This document shows, piece by piece, positions 8,506 to 17,318 of a DNA stretch of 64,000 nucleotides. Both the position numbers and the translations under genes were made by a program. Under the pieces are notes generated by a model. That model saw only the letters and a list, made by a program, of their open reading frames with translations. It was not told the DNA's origin and did not search any database. The stretch's first letter is position 1; each line of letters begins with the position of its first letter. The stretch covers positions 1,147,001-1,211,000 of the forward strand of contig NZ_UAUI01000001.1 of the NCBI RefSeq assembly GCF_900455735.1. Direction: 5' to 3'. This DNA comes from Rhodococcus wratislaviensis (GTDB lineage: Bacteria > Actinomycetota > Actinomycetes > Mycobacteriales > Mycobacteriaceae).

Positions 8506-9401
8506 TGGTCTCCCTCGGTAGAACGTTCGCGGATGTCGTTGATGATGGCCGAGAAGTCCTGGCCACCACCACCGGCGGCGTGGAACCGGCTGTACAGTTC
8601 GGCAGCGCGCAACCCGAGGTCCGCCTCGACGCCGTTGGTCTTCAGCGCGTTCGCGGCGAGACCGAGATCCTTGTCCATCAGCGCGGCCGCGAAGCCCGGC
8701 TGGTAGTCGTTGTTGGCCGGGCTCGTCGGAACCGGTCCGGGCACAGGACAGTTGGTGGTGAGCGCCCAGCACTGACCCGACGCGTTGGACGCGACGTCGA
8801 ACAGTGCCTGGTTGCTCAGGCCCAGCTTCTCGCCGAGGACGAACGCCTCGCTGATGGCGATCATCGACACGCCCAGAATCATGTTGTTGCAGATCTTCGC
8901 GGCCTGACCGTTGCCCGGGTCGCCGCAGTGGACGACCTTCTTGCCCATCACGTCGAGCAGCGGCTTCGCCGACTCGAAGTCGTCCGCGGTGCCGCCGACC
9001 ATGAACGCGAGCGTTCCCGCGGTGGCGCCGACGACGCCACCGGAAACGGGTGCGTCCACCGAACGGTGGCCGGCCTCGACGGCCTCGTCGTGCGCCGCCC
9101 GGGCGTCCGCGACGTCGATGGTGGATGAATCGATGAACAGGGTTCCGGGCTTCGCGGCGGGCAGGATCTCCGCGTAGAGCCCGAGAACGTGCTTGCCGCT
9201 CGGCAGCATCGTGATCACGACGTCCACCTCGCGCACGGCCTCGACGGCCGAATCAGCGACGGTGACACCGTCTTTCACTGCCTGCTCGAGTGCGGCGGGC
9301 GCGAGGTCGAAGCCGACCACCGTGTGCCCCGCCTTGACCAGATTGGCCGCCATGGGGCCACCCATGTGGCCGAGTCCCAGAAATCCGACGGTAGTGCTCA
9401 T
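8502..9401 (-). CDS. mmsB: 3-hydroxyisobutyrate dehydrogenase
   Basis: The 299-residue NAD-dependent beta-hydroxyacid dehydrogenase begins with the Rossmann motif [17 protein letters not shown] (residues 5-21). It carries the substrate-binding DAPVSGG (117-122) and the catalytic lysine K169 in [11 protein letters not shown]. It oxidises 3-hydroxyisobutyrate to methylmalonate semialdehyde. A good ribosome site (AGGAGGG) precedes ATG 9401. Its 3' end overlaps the enoyl-CoA hydratase start by four bases. Its product feeds MmsA, encoded at the head of the same operon. Confidence 0.95.
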   Translation of the reverse strand: MSTTVGFLGLGHMGGPMAANLVKAGHTVVGFDLAPAALEQAVKDGVTVADSAVEAVREVDVVITMLPSGKHVLGLYAEILPAAKPGTLFIDSSTIDVADARAAHDEAVEAGHRSVDAPVSGGVVGATAGTLAFMVGGTADDFESAKPLLDVMGKKVVHCGDPGNGQAAKICNNMILGVSMIAISEAFVLGEKLGLSNQALFDVASNASGQCWALTTNCPVPGPVPTSPANNDYQPGFAAALMDKDLGLAANALKTNGVEADLGLRAAELYSRFHAAGGGGQDFSAIINDIRERSTEGDQ

Positions 9402-9433
9402 AGCAGTCCCTCCTGGACGCTTGTGGCTGGTGG

Positions 9434-10504
9434 TCAGTGCTGCGTCTGCGGGGCGGTGAGGCCGAGTTCGAGGTCTCCGAGTGGTGCGAAGAACGCGTCG
9501 ACCTGCGCGTCGTCGACCTCCTCGATCGTGGCGGGCGACCACTGCGGGTTGCGGTCCTTGTCGACGACCTGCGCCCGAATGCCCTCGACGAGGTCGGGCG
9601 AGCTCAGGCAGGCGACGGACACCCGGAACTCGTCGCCCAGGACTTCCTCGAGGCTGCCGGCCTGCCGGGCGCGGCGCAGCGATTTCAGGGTGACCGCGCA
9701 CGCGGTCGGCGACTTCGAACGCACCTGCTCGGCCGCCTTCTCCGCCTCGGGGATCCCGCTGCCGCGCAGGCGGGCGACGATGTCGGTGACACGGTCGGCC
9801 GAGTACGCGGCGTCGATCCAGCCCTGCTGCGCCAGCAACTCCGAGGCCGGTGCCGGTTCGGTGAACTGTGCGAGCGCATCCTGAACGGTCGTGGTCGACA
9901 GCGTCTCGAGGAACTGCCCGATCCTCTCCGACGGGATGAAGTGGTCGGCGAACCCGCAGGCGATCGCGTCGCCGGCGCTCAGCCGTGCCGTCGTCAGAGC
10001 GATGTGGGTGCCCAGCTCGCCCGGGGTGCGGGCGAGCAGGTAGGTGCCCCCGACGTCGGGGACGAACCCGATCCCGGTCTCGGGCATCCCGATCATCGAC
10101 CGTTCGGTGACGATCCGCACGCTGCCGTGCGCCGACACCCCGACCCCGCCGCCCATCACGATGCCGTCCATGATCGCCACGTACGGCTTGCCGTAGTTCG
10201 CGATGGCCGCGTTGAGGATGTACTCCTCGCGCCAGAACTCCCGCGACCCGGTGCCGCCGTCCTTGGCGTCGTGGTAGATCGACACGATGTCGCCGCCGGC
10301 GCACAGGCCCCGCTCCCCGGCACCGGTGATCACCACCGCCCGCACCGCGTCGTCGCCGGACCACACCGCCAGGGCCGCCGCGATCTGCCGCACCATCGCA
10401 TGGTTGAGGGCGTTGATCGCCTTGGGCCGATTGAGCACGATGCGGCCCAGACCGCCGCTCTTGTCGATCAGAACTTCCGGTTCGGTGGATACCGCGTCAG
10501 TCAT
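9434..10504 (-). CDS. 3-hydroxyisobutyryl-CoA hydrolase
   Basis: The 356-residue protein is a long crotonase-fold member of the HIBYL-CoA hydrolase group, about 100 residues longer than a hydratase. IMDGIVMGGGVGVS lies near 111-124. The catalytic Glu/Asp pair is MPETGIGFVPDVGGTYLL (E142 and D150). The C-terminal lid continues to residue 356. It releases free 3-hydroxyisobutyrate from its CoA ester, the step unique to valine catabolism, and passes it to MmsB. ATG 10504 overlaps the acyl-CoA dehydrogenase stop as ATGA. Confidence 0.93.
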   Translation of the reverse strand: MTDAVSTEPEVLIDKSGGLGRIVLNRPKAINALNHAMVRQIAAALAVWSGDDAVRAVVITGAGERGLCAGGDIVSIYHDAKDGGTGSREFWREEYILNAAIANYGKPYVAIMDGIVMGGGVGVSAHGSVRIVTERSMIGMPETGIGFVPDVGGTYLLARTPGELGTHIALTTARLSAGDAIACGFADHFIPSERIGQFLETLSTTTVQDALAQFTEPAPASELLAQQGWIDAAYSADRVTDIVARLRGSGIPEAEKAAEQVRSKSPTACAVTLKSLRRARQAGSLEEVLGDEFRVSVACLSSPDLVEGIRAQVVDKDRNPQWSPATIEEVDDAQVDAFFAPLGDLELGLTAPQTQH

Positions 10505-11664
10505 GCCGCTCCTTGCTTTCCCTGCCGGGCTCCCCCGACGACACTCCGGGCGATGACCAGGCGCATGATCTCGTTGCTGCCTTCGAGGATCTGGTGCACG
10601 CGCAGGTCCCGGACGATCTTCTCTATTCCGTACTCGGCAAGATAGCCGTAACCCCCGTGCAGTTGCAGCGCCCGGTTGGCGACCTCGAAACCGGTGTCGG
10701 TCGCGAACCGCTTCGCCATCGCACACAACTCCACCACATCCGGGGCGCCCTCCTCCAGCGCGGCCGCCGCCCGCCACAGCAACGTGCGTGCCGCTTCCAG
10801 TTCGGTGCGCATGTCGGCGAGCTGGAACTGCAGCGCCTGCGATTCGATCAGCGGCGACCCGAACGCCGTGCGGTCGGCCAGGTAGGCGACGGCCCTGTCC
10901 AGCGCGGTCTGCGCGCCGCCCACCGAGCACGCCGCGATGTTGAGCCGGCCACCGTTCAGCCCGGCCATCGCGATCCGGAAGCCACCACCCTCGGAGCCGA
11001 GCAGGTTCGCCGCCGGCACCCGCACGTCCTCGAAGATCACCTGACGGGTGGGCTGGGCGTTCCACCCCATCTTCACCTCGTTCGGCCCGAACGACAGACC
11101 CGGCGAACCCTTCGGGACGATGAACGCGGAGATCCCCCGCGGACCGCTCTCCCCGGTGCGGGCCATCACGACATAGACATCGGACGTGCCGGCACCGGAG
11201 ATGAACTGCTTGACCCCGTTGAGCACGTAGTCGTCGCCGTCGCGGACCGCCTTGGTGCTCAGCGCCGCCGCATCCGAACCGGCGCCCGGCTCGGTGAGGC
11301 AGTAGCTGCCGAGCTGATCCATCGAGCACAGCCCGGGCACCCACGCGTGACGCTGCTCGTCGTCGCCGAACCTGTCGATCATCCACGTGACCATGTTGTG
11401 GATGGAGATGTAGGCGGCGATCGACGGGCAGCCCTTGGCGAGCTGCTCGAAGATGCGGGCGGCGTCGACGCGAGTCAGCTCGGATCCACCCACGTCCTCG
11501 CGGATGTAGATCCCGCCCATCCCCAGCGACGCCGCCTTGCGGAGGACGTCCACGGGGAAATGCTTGGTCTGATCCCATTCCACGGCGTGCGGTGCGAGAT
11601 GCTCGGCCGCGAAGTCGCGGGCAGTGTCGCTGATCGCCCGCTCGTCATCGGTCAAGGTGAACAT
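10501..11664 (-). CDS. Acyl-CoA dehydrogenase, probably isobutyryl-CoA dehydrogenase
   Basis: The 387-residue flavoprotein has the acyl-CoA dehydrogenase motifs: YCLTEPGAGSDAAAL (121-135), the FAD/CoA region WNAQPTRQVIFEDVRVP, and LHGGYGYLAEYGIEK. The probable catalytic base is E361 in QILEGSNEIM. It oxidises a short acyl-CoA and passes electrons to ETF. Between mmsA and the 3-hydroxyisobutyryl-CoA hydrolase gene, the expected substrate is isobutyryl-CoA, giving methacrylyl-CoA. The assignment of chain specificity is from context, the family from sequence. Confidence 0.92.
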   Translation of the reverse strand: MFTLTDDERAISDTARDFAAEHLAPHAVEWDQTKHFPVDVLRKAASLGMGGIYIREDVGGSELTRVDAARIFEQLAKGCPSIAAYISIHNMVTWMIDRFGDDEQRHAWVPGLCSMDQLGSYCLTEPGAGSDAAALSTKAVRDGDDYVLNGVKQFISGAGTSDVYVVMARTGESGPRGISAFIVPKGSPGLSFGPNEVKMGWNAQPTRQVIFEDVRVPAANLLGSEGGGFRIAMAGLNGGRLNIAACSVGGAQTALDRAVAYLADRTAFGSPLIESQALQFQLADMRTELEAARTLLWRAAAALEEGAPDVVELCAMAKRFATDTGFEVANRALQLHGGYGYLAEYGIEKIVRDLRVHQILEGSNEIMRLVIARSVVGGARQGKQGAA

Positions 11665-11674
11665 GGAGGTCCGT

Positions 11675-13177
11675 TCAGTTCATGGTGGGGATGACGAAGT
11701 GGTTGGTCTCTTCCTTCTTGCCCGAGGGCCAACGCTGCGTCACGGTCTTGGTCTTGGTGTAGAAGCGGAAGGAGTCGGGACCGTGCTGGTTCAGGTCGCC
11801 GAAGCCGGAGCGCTTCCAGCCGCCGAACGTGTGATACGCGATCGGCACGGGGATCGGCACGTTGACGCCGACCATGCCGACGTTCACGCGGTTCGTGAAG
11901 TCGCGGGCGGTGTCGCCGTCGCGGGTGAAGATCGCGACGCCGTTGCCGTACTCGTGCTCGGTCGGCAGGCGGAGCGCCTCCTCGTAGTCCGCGGCGCGGG
12001 CGACCAGCAGGACGGGTCCGAAGATCTCTTCCTTGTAGACGCGCATGTCGGTGGTGACCTTGTCGAACAGGGTCGCGCCGGCGAAGAAGCCGTTCTCGTG
12101 GCCTTCGAGGGTGAAGCCGCGGCCGTCGATCACGGCCTCCGCACCCTCGTCGATGCCGATCTGGATGTAGTTGTTCACCCGTTCGAGGGCATCCTTGCTG
12201 ACCAGCGGACCGAAGTCGGCGGACTCGTCGTCGCTGCGGCCGATGGTGAGCTTGCCGACCCGTTCGGTCAGCTTGGCGATGAGCGCATCCGCCGTCTCCG
12301 CGCCCACCGGGACCGCGACGGAGATCGCCATGCAGCGCTCACCCGCGGAGCCGTAACCTGCGCCGATGAGGGCGTCGGCCACCTCGTCGAGGTCGGCGTC
12401 GGGCATGATGATCGCATGGTTCTTCGCGCCACCGAAGCACTGCGCGCGCTTGCCGTGAGCCGCGGCGGTCTCGTAGATGTACTGCGCGATGGGCGTGGAA
12501 CCGACGAACCCGACAGCCTTGACGCGGTCGTCGGTGAGCAGGACGTCCACCACTTCCTTGTCACCGTTGACCACGTTGAACACGCCTGCAGGCAGACCGG
12601 CCTCGAGGAACAGCTCGGCCAGCCGCAGCGGCACGGACGGGTCGCGCTCGGACGGCTTGAGGATGAACGCGTTTCCGGCGGCCAGCGCGGGACCGGCCTT
12701 CCACAGCGGGATCATGGCCGGGAAGTTGAAGGGCGTGATGCCGGCGACGACGCCGAGCGGCTGACGCATCGAGTACACGTCGATGCCGGTTCCGGCGGAT
12801 TCCGTGTACTCGCCCTTGAGCAGGTGCGGGGCGCCGAGGGCGAACTCGATGACCTCGAGGCCGCGCTGGATGTCACCCTTCGCGTCGGGGATCGTCTTGC
12901 CGTGCTCGGACGACAGGAGGCGTGCCAGCGAATCCATCTCCTCCTGCACGAGCTGGAGGAACTTCATCAGGACGCGGGCCCGCTTCTGCGGGTTGAACAG
13001 CGCCCATTCCCGCTGAGCATCCACCGAGTTCGCGATGATCGCCTCGGTCTCGGCCTTGTCGGCGAGCGGCACACGCGCCTGCACCTCGCCGGTGTTGGGG
13101 TCGTAGACGTCGCCGAACTTGTTGGAGGCACCGGGGACGCGCTTGCCGCCGACGAAGTGGGATAGCTCTTGAACCAT
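11675..13177 (-). CDS. mmsA: Methylmalonate-semialdehyde dehydrogenase (acylating)
   Basis: The 500-residue aldehyde dehydrogenase begins MVQELSHFVGGKRVPG. It has the MMSDH-specific TPFNFPAMIPLWK (148-160), FVGSTPIAQYIY (224-235) and the catalytic C282 in GYGSAGERCMA. It converts methylmalonate semialdehyde plus CoA to propionyl-CoA and is the first gene of the valine operon. The ATG at 13177 is chosen because the family alignment begins there; the frame is open to 13285, but that extension is not homologous. Inverted and direct repeats sit 50-80 bp upstream. Length and motifs match the family fully. Confidence 0.95.
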   Translation of the reverse strand: MVQELSHFVGGKRVPGASNKFGDVYDPNTGEVQARVPLADKAETEAIIANSVDAQREWALFNPQKRARVLMKFLQLVQEEMDSLARLLSSEHGKTIPDAKGDIQRGLEVIEFALGAPHLLKGEYTESAGTGIDVYSMRQPLGVVAGITPFNFPAMIPLWKAGPALAAGNAFILKPSERDPSVPLRLAELFLEAGLPAGVFNVVNGDKEVVDVLLTDDRVKAVGFVGSTPIAQYIYETAAAHGKRAQCFGGAKNHAIIMPDADLDEVADALIGAGYGSAGERCMAISVAVPVGAETADALIAKLTERVGKLTIGRSDDESADFGPLVSKDALERVNNYIQIGIDEGAEAVIDGRGFTLEGHENGFFAGATLFDKVTTDMRVYKEEIFGPVLLVARAADYEEALRLPTEHEYGNGVAIFTRDGDTARDFTNRVNVGMVGVNVPIPVPIAYHTFGGWKRSGFGDLNQHGPDSFRFYTKTKTVTQRWPSGKKEETNHFVIPTMN

Positions 13178-13228
13178 TGTGCGAACCCGTTTCTTGCTCG
13201 ATGATGAGGGAGTTCCGAATATGTAGCC

Positions 13229-13259
13229 CATCCTATAGTTGGATGTCCATGTATGTCCA
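13229..13259. promoter_or_regulatory. Repeats in the valine-operon promoter region
   Basis: CATCC-TATAGTT-GGATG forms an imperfectly spaced palindrome at 13229-13245 and is followed by a direct repeat ATGTCCA at 13243-13249 and 13253-13259. It lies between divergent mmsA (start 13177) and the gene at 13303. These could be operators for an unlinked regulator; no regulator gene is adjacent. Confidence 0.35.
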
Positions 13260-13302
13260 GACGCAGACGATCCGGTCATGCTCACGAACCTACGATCGGG
13301 TC

Positions 13303-13890
13303 ATGCTGATCCACTCTCCCGAGGAGCTGAACTTCCTCCGCATCCTCCGGACCAACCCGTGCATCACCACGATCCTGGACCGTGCACCCCAGCTCGGCCT
13401 CTCGGACTGGTACCTCACCGCAGGAGCCGTGTTCCAGACCGTCTGGAACCACCTCGACGGCCGCGACCCGCAGTCGGGAATCAACGACTACGACCTCTTC
13501 TACTTCGACGACAGCGACATCGGTTACGAGGCCGAAGACGCCGTCATCCGGAAAGCCGGCACCCTGTTCGACGACCTCGACGTGCGCGTCGAGGTCAGAA
13601 ACGAAGCACGTGTGCATCTTTGGTACGAAGACCACTTCGGCGTGCCCGCGACACCCTTCACCGACTGCAAGGACGCGATCGACCACTTCGCCTCCACCAC
13701 CTGCTGCTACGGCATCCGCAGACACACCACCGGAGACGACGAGATCTACGCTCCCCACGGATTCACCGATCTCTTCGACATGATCCTGCGCCCCAACCCC
13801 GTCCTCGCCCCGCGCGAAGTGTACGAATCCAAAACCGCCCGGTGGCAGAAGGAATGGCCCCGACTGACCGTGGTGCCGTGGCCGGAGTGA
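13303..13890 (+). CDS. Nucleotidyltransferase family protein (NTP_transf_6 type)
   Basis: The 195-residue protein resembles the PF06042 nucleotidyltransferase-like family: SDWYLTAGAVFQTVWNHLDG, then GINDYDLFYFDDSD carrying the paired acidic motif (DYD), then VRVEVRNEARVHLWYEDHFG and FASTTCCYGIR. The acidic pair fits the metal-binding site of the polymerase-beta fold. No substrate is known for the family. ATG 13303 is used; the frame is open further upstream but non-homologous there. It diverges from mmsA and its 3' end is 4 bp from the convergent FMN-barrel gene, so it appears monocistronic. Confidence 0.75.
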   Translation: MLIHSPEELNFLRILRTNPCITTILDRAPQLGLSDWYLTAGAVFQTVWNHLDGRDPQSGINDYDLFYFDDSDIGYEAEDAVIRKAGTLFDDLDVRVEVRNEARVHLWYEDHFGVPATPFTDCKDAIDHFASTTCCYGIRRHTTGDDEIYAPHGFTDLFDMILRPNPVLAPREVYESKTARWQKEWPRLTVVPWPE

Positions 13891-13894
13891 GCGT

Positions 13895-14386
13895 TCAGTG
13901 CTTCCGCACGACGTGCTCCGGTTCTCCCGGCTTCCAGATCGTGATGTCCATGTGGCCGTCGCCGACCTCCACTGCCGAGCCGCCGGTGAGGTCGGCTCGG
14001 TAGCAGTGATCGAACTCCTGCCCCCGGATGTCGAACCCGGTCTCGTCGAACAGCGCCTGCGCGAAACGCTGATGCAGGGCCTTGTCCTGGACGTCGTCGA
14101 CGACACCCCACAGCTTCGCGTCGCCCTCCTTCACCTCGGTGTCGACGGTCGCGGTGTGCAGGCAGAAACGCGGATCGCGCGCCAGGTCCCGGAACTTCGT
14201 GGTGTTCGGCATTCCGGCGATCCACAACTGATCCTCGAAGAATCTCGGCTCGACCGGGCTGATCCGCGGAAATCCGTCGGAGCGAAGCGTGCCGAGCATG
14301 CACAGGTTTCCGGTCGCCGCGTGCCTGCGGGAGAAGATAGCGGCAATCCGCGGAGCAGCTTCGGCGAACTCATTCCAGCTGGCCAT
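13895..14386 (-). CDS. Pyridoxamine 5'-phosphate oxidase-fold (FMN/F420 split-barrel) protein
   Basis: The 163-residue protein from ATG 14386 begins MASWNEFAEAAPRIAAIFSRR. It continues with the split-barrel pattern GNLCMLGTLRSDGFPRISPVEPRFFEDQLWIAGM and TTKFRDLARDPRFCLHTATVD. Such proteins bind FMN, F420 or heme as dimers; which one is not decided by visible residues. An ATG two codons upstream (14392) is also possible. It is convergent with the nucleotidyltransferase-family gene and stands alone. Confidence 0.75.
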   Translation of the reverse strand: MASWNEFAEAAPRIAAIFSRRHAATGNLCMLGTLRSDGFPRISPVEPRFFEDQLWIAGMPNTTKFRDLARDPRFCLHTATVDTEVKEGDAKLWGVVDDVQDKALHQRFAQALFDETGFDIRGQEFDHCYRADLTGGSAVEVGDGHMDITIWKPGEPEHVVRKH

Positions 14387-14422
14387 GCACACGACCCTAC
14401 GACGATTCCCATGGCCACCGGG

Positions 14423-15733
14423 TCAAGACGCACGCAATTGTGCGATCAGTGCCGCCTCGACTTCCGACTGTCGCGCGGCCGCCGGGAGCGGCGGCGCCGC
14501 CGATCGGTAGTGGTGCCCGGTCGGAGTGCCGACGTCGAGCAGATGGGTGCGGCCGGGTCTGCTCACCGGACGGGCGGTCCACCCGTCGCCTTCCTTCGCG
14601 TAATTGCAGGCCTCACACAGCCCGGACCCGTTGTGCACGCTTGTGGAACCACGCTTTCGGCGAGAGCGGATGTGGTCGTGATGGCGGATCGGCGCATCAC
14701 ACCACGGCGTGCGGCAGGTCTGATCGCGGACGTCGATCAGCTTCCGCAGACTCTTCGGGAACGTGCGCGACTGCGATTACATCGCCGTCAACGCCCCCGA
14801 CTGCGGGCACGAATACACCCGTTGCAACGACGTCTCGGTGTCTGAACCGACCGCATCCGCCACCAGGCGCCGGGCGATCCCCGCCGGCACCGGCCCGAAC
14901 CCCTGTAGCTGCGCGGCCTCGTGCCCGCCGGCAAGCAAGGTCTCGTCCGAGAGCACGAGGTTCACCGCCATCGGAACACCCGATGCCACTGATACTCCGG
15001 TGCCGCGCTCGAACAACAGGTCCACCATCAACTGATTGCGGGTGCGGCCGCCGCTGTTGCCGGTCGCAATCAGGCTGTCCGCATCCCGGCCCAGCGTGTC
15101 CTGCAAACACACCGCCTGCTCGACCGGCATCAGCACGCTCAGAAAGGCCATGGAATCCGGCGCCGGACGCGTCGTCACCCGACGCTCGGACACTGCCTTC
15201 CGATGCCGACGCATCACGGACGCGGCGTCGAGCTCGACCGCCAACGCTTTCGCCCTCGCGATCAGACCGCGGTCCCCGACGCCGTCGAGAGTGGCCGGGT
15301 CCGAACACAACCGGCGGTCCACGATTGCCCGATCCGCCGCCGACAGGCACGCCGTTTCCCGCACCAACAGGGTGGCCCGCCATTCATTCAGCCGACCGGT
15401 CTGCAACAGGGCCAACGTATGGGGCATCTCGTGCACCAGAGCCTGCGCGAAACCGAGGTGTCGGCCGCCACGGTTCGGGGATTCTCTGCGCGCCAATGCA
15501 ATCTGCGAGGCAATCCCGCGGCCCCACTCGGATCGCGGAAGTCTCCGGGCCTCACGATCCTTTCGGATACTGGTCGCGACGTCGTCGGTGATCACCGCCT
15601 GCGCCGCGCACCCGACCGACTTCAACGCCTCGATCGCATCGAGCCACTCGATCCCCAACCCCGCATCCCCGCCGGCGGACACCACACGCAGCCGCGCCGT
15701 GAACGCACGCAACTCGGCCAGATCCGGTGCCAT
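14423..15733 (-). pseudogene. DUF222/HNH endonuclease (13E12-type), interrupted by an in-frame TAA
   Basis: From ATG 15733 (ribosome site GGGGGAAG) the frame encodes a DUF222 domain: MAPDLAELRAFTARLRVV, then a helical region to RVYSCPQSGALTAM. It stops at TAA 14777-14779 after 318 codons. The same reading frame then continues for 117 codons with an intact C-terminal HNH domain: [33 protein letters not shown], and [18 protein letters not shown], ending at TGA 14423-14425. Family proteins have a D/E-type residue where the stop lies, so one substitution explains it; there is no frameshift. The truncated product would lack the nuclease site. It could be a true nonsense mutation or a sequencing error. 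An SOS-type box lies 35 bp upstream. Confidence 0.85.
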
Positions 15734-15767
15734 CACTTCCCCCACAACCAACCTCCCCCAAGGCAGT

Positions 15768-15783
15768 TCGAATGCATGTTCGA
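15768..15783 (-). promoter_or_regulatory. LexA/SOS box (one mismatch to actinobacterial consensus)
   Basis: TCGAAT-GCAT-GTTCGA on the plus strand matches TCGAAC-N4-GTTCGA at 11 of 12 specified bases. It lies 35 bp upstream of the DUF222/HNH gene. Mycobacterial 13E12-family genes are known LexA targets, which supports the reading. Confidence 0.7.
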
Positions 15784-15824
15784 CTCTAGCAGCCGATCTG
15801 CACCACCGGCAATAGCCGATGAAA

Positions 15825-16538
15825 TCAGACCCCCAGCGCCGCCGCCGCGGCCCGGGCGAGGGATTCATCGACGGCGTCGTAGCCGCCGGACCCACCGCCG
15901 GGACCACCGCTGTCGGTGACGGTGCGGCGAGCGGAGAGGTGCACGGCGTCGACACCGGTGCCCGCGACCGCGGCGATGTCCTCGACGCGGATCCCGCCAC
16001 CTGCCATCACTTGGATCCGCCCGTGCGCGTGGGCGACCATGCCGGACAGGGCGTCGAGGCCGTCGATGCACCGCGGCGCTCCTCCCGAGGTGAGGACCCG
16101 GATGATCCCCGATCGCGCGAGCGTGTCGATGGCGGTCGCTCTGTCGGCGACGACGTCCATCGCACGATGGAACGTCACCTCGACCGCGTACGGGTCGATG
16201 CCGTCGAGTAGGCGAGCCAGAGCGTCCCGGTCGACGGACATGTCGGGCGTGAGTGCACCGAGCACGACCCCGGCCGCTCCGGCGCTCACCGCAGCCCGGA
16301 CGTCGCGGGCCATGACCGCGATCTCGTCGGCGTCGTAGACGAATCCTCCGGGTCGGCAACGGATCAGCGGGTGCACCGCGATCCCCTGGGCCGCGACCGC
16401 TTCGATCATGCCGAGGCTCGGCGTCAACCCGCCGGTCGCGCCGAGCGCGGTGCACAATTCGACGCGCACCGCGCCGGCACGCCGCGCGATCCGGGCACCC
16501 GCGACGTCCTGGACCGCTAGTTCGAGTACGGGTGTCAT
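15825..16538 (-). CDS. cutC: CutC-family TIM-barrel protein
   Basis: The 237-residue protein has CutC family features: LELAVQDVAGARIARRAGAVRVELCTALGATGGLTPS at the start, then VHPLIRCRPGGFVYDADEIAVM, VTFHRAMDVV, RVLTSGGAPRCIDGLDAL and a closing IQVMAGGGIRVEDI. CutC was named for copper tolerance in E. coli, but its biochemical function is unsettled. Here its ATG at 16538 directly abuts the nagB stop (zero spacing) and it is the last gene of the N-acetylglucosamine operon, which hints at a role in sugar-phosphate metabolism. That role is inference only. Confidence 0.88.
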   Translation of the reverse strand: MTPVLELAVQDVAGARIARRAGAVRVELCTALGATGGLTPSLGMIEAVAAQGIAVHPLIRCRPGGFVYDADEIAVMARDVRAAVSAGAAGVVLGALTPDMSVDRDALARLLDGIDPYAVEVTFHRAMDVVADRATAIDTLARSGIIRVLTSGGAPRCIDGLDALSGMVAHAHGRIQVMAGGGIRVEDIAAVAGTGVDAVHLSARRTVTDSGGPGGGSGGYDAVDESLARAAAAALGV

Positions 16539-17318
16539 CTAGAACGACTGCCAGGAAGGCTTGTGTTCCAGCGCATACCGGTAGTAGTCGGCGAGCTGCA
16601 ACTTGCTCGCCGCGGCTTCGTCGATCACGACGGTCACGTGCCGGTGCAGCTGCATCACCGACGCCGGGCAGAACGCGGCGAGCGGTCCCTCCGCGGCGGC
16701 GGCGATCGCCTCGGCCTTGCCCTTGCCGAACGCGATCATCACCAGGTGCCGGGCTTCGCTGATGGTGCCCAGCCCCTGGGTGAGGACGTGGTGCGGGACG
16801 TCGTCGACGCTGTCGAAGAACCGCGCGTTGTCGAGGCGGGTCTGCTCGGTGAGGGTCTTGACGCGGGTGCGGGAGGTCAGCGCGGAGCCCGGCTCGTTGA
16901 ATCCGATGTGGCCGTCGGTCCCGATGCCGAGAAGCTGCACGTCGACGCCACCCGCCTCGGCGATGGCCGCGTCGTACCGCGCACCTTCCTCGGCGACGTC
17001 GGGCGATTCGCCGTTCGGGCTGAGCACACGATCCGGGTCGAGGTTCACGTGGTCGACGAACTCCGAGCGGATCACCGAGAAGTACGACTGGTCATGGCTT
17101 TTCGGAAGTCCGACGTACTCGTCCAGCAGAAATGCCCGAGCTTTCGAGAAGTCCAGTCCGGACTCACGGTGCCTGCGGGCGAGTTCCCGGTAGCTCCCGA
17201 GCGGGGACGAGCCGGTCGCGAGGCCCAGCGTCGTCGGACCGCGGCGCACGTACCCCTCGACGATGTCCGCGACGGTCGAGCCGACCTCCGACGGCGTCTG
17301 CCGGATTACGATTTCCAT
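16539..17318 (-). CDS. nagB: Glucosamine-6-phosphate deaminase
   Basis: The 259-residue enzyme has GLATGSSPLGSYREL (phosphate site, 32-46), the base D66 in LLDEYVG, and D135/H137 in GIGTDGHIGFNEPGS. It converts glucosamine-6-phosphate to fructose-6-phosphate and ammonia, the last step of GlcNAc catabolism. Its start at 17318 overlaps the end of nagA by 13 bp, and its stop abuts cutC. Length matches bacterial NagB (about 260). It acts on the product of NagA encoded just upstream. Confidence 0.95.
   Translation of the reverse strand: MEIVIRQTPSEVGSTVADIVEGYVRRGPTTLGLATGSSPLGSYRELARRHRESGLDFSKARAFLLDEYVGLPKSHDQSYFSVIRSEFVDHVNLDPDRVLSPNGESPDVAEEGARYDAAIAEAGGVDVQLLGIGTDGHIGFNEPGSALTSRTRVKTLTEQTRLDNARFFDSVDDVPHHVLTQGLGTISEARHLVMIAFGKGKAEAIAAAAEGPLAAFCPASVMQLHRHVTVVIDEAAASKLQLADYYRYALEHKPSWQSF

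Noticed and set aside
11624..13165. A 513-codon plus-strand frame over mmsA
   Set aside because: Antisense shadow; mmsA has intact catalytic motifs and length.
14423..14779. Interpreting the HNH tail as a separate gene, or the break as a frameshift
   Set aside because: The tail is in the same reading frame as the DUF222 part and has no own ribosome site; a single TAA explains it.
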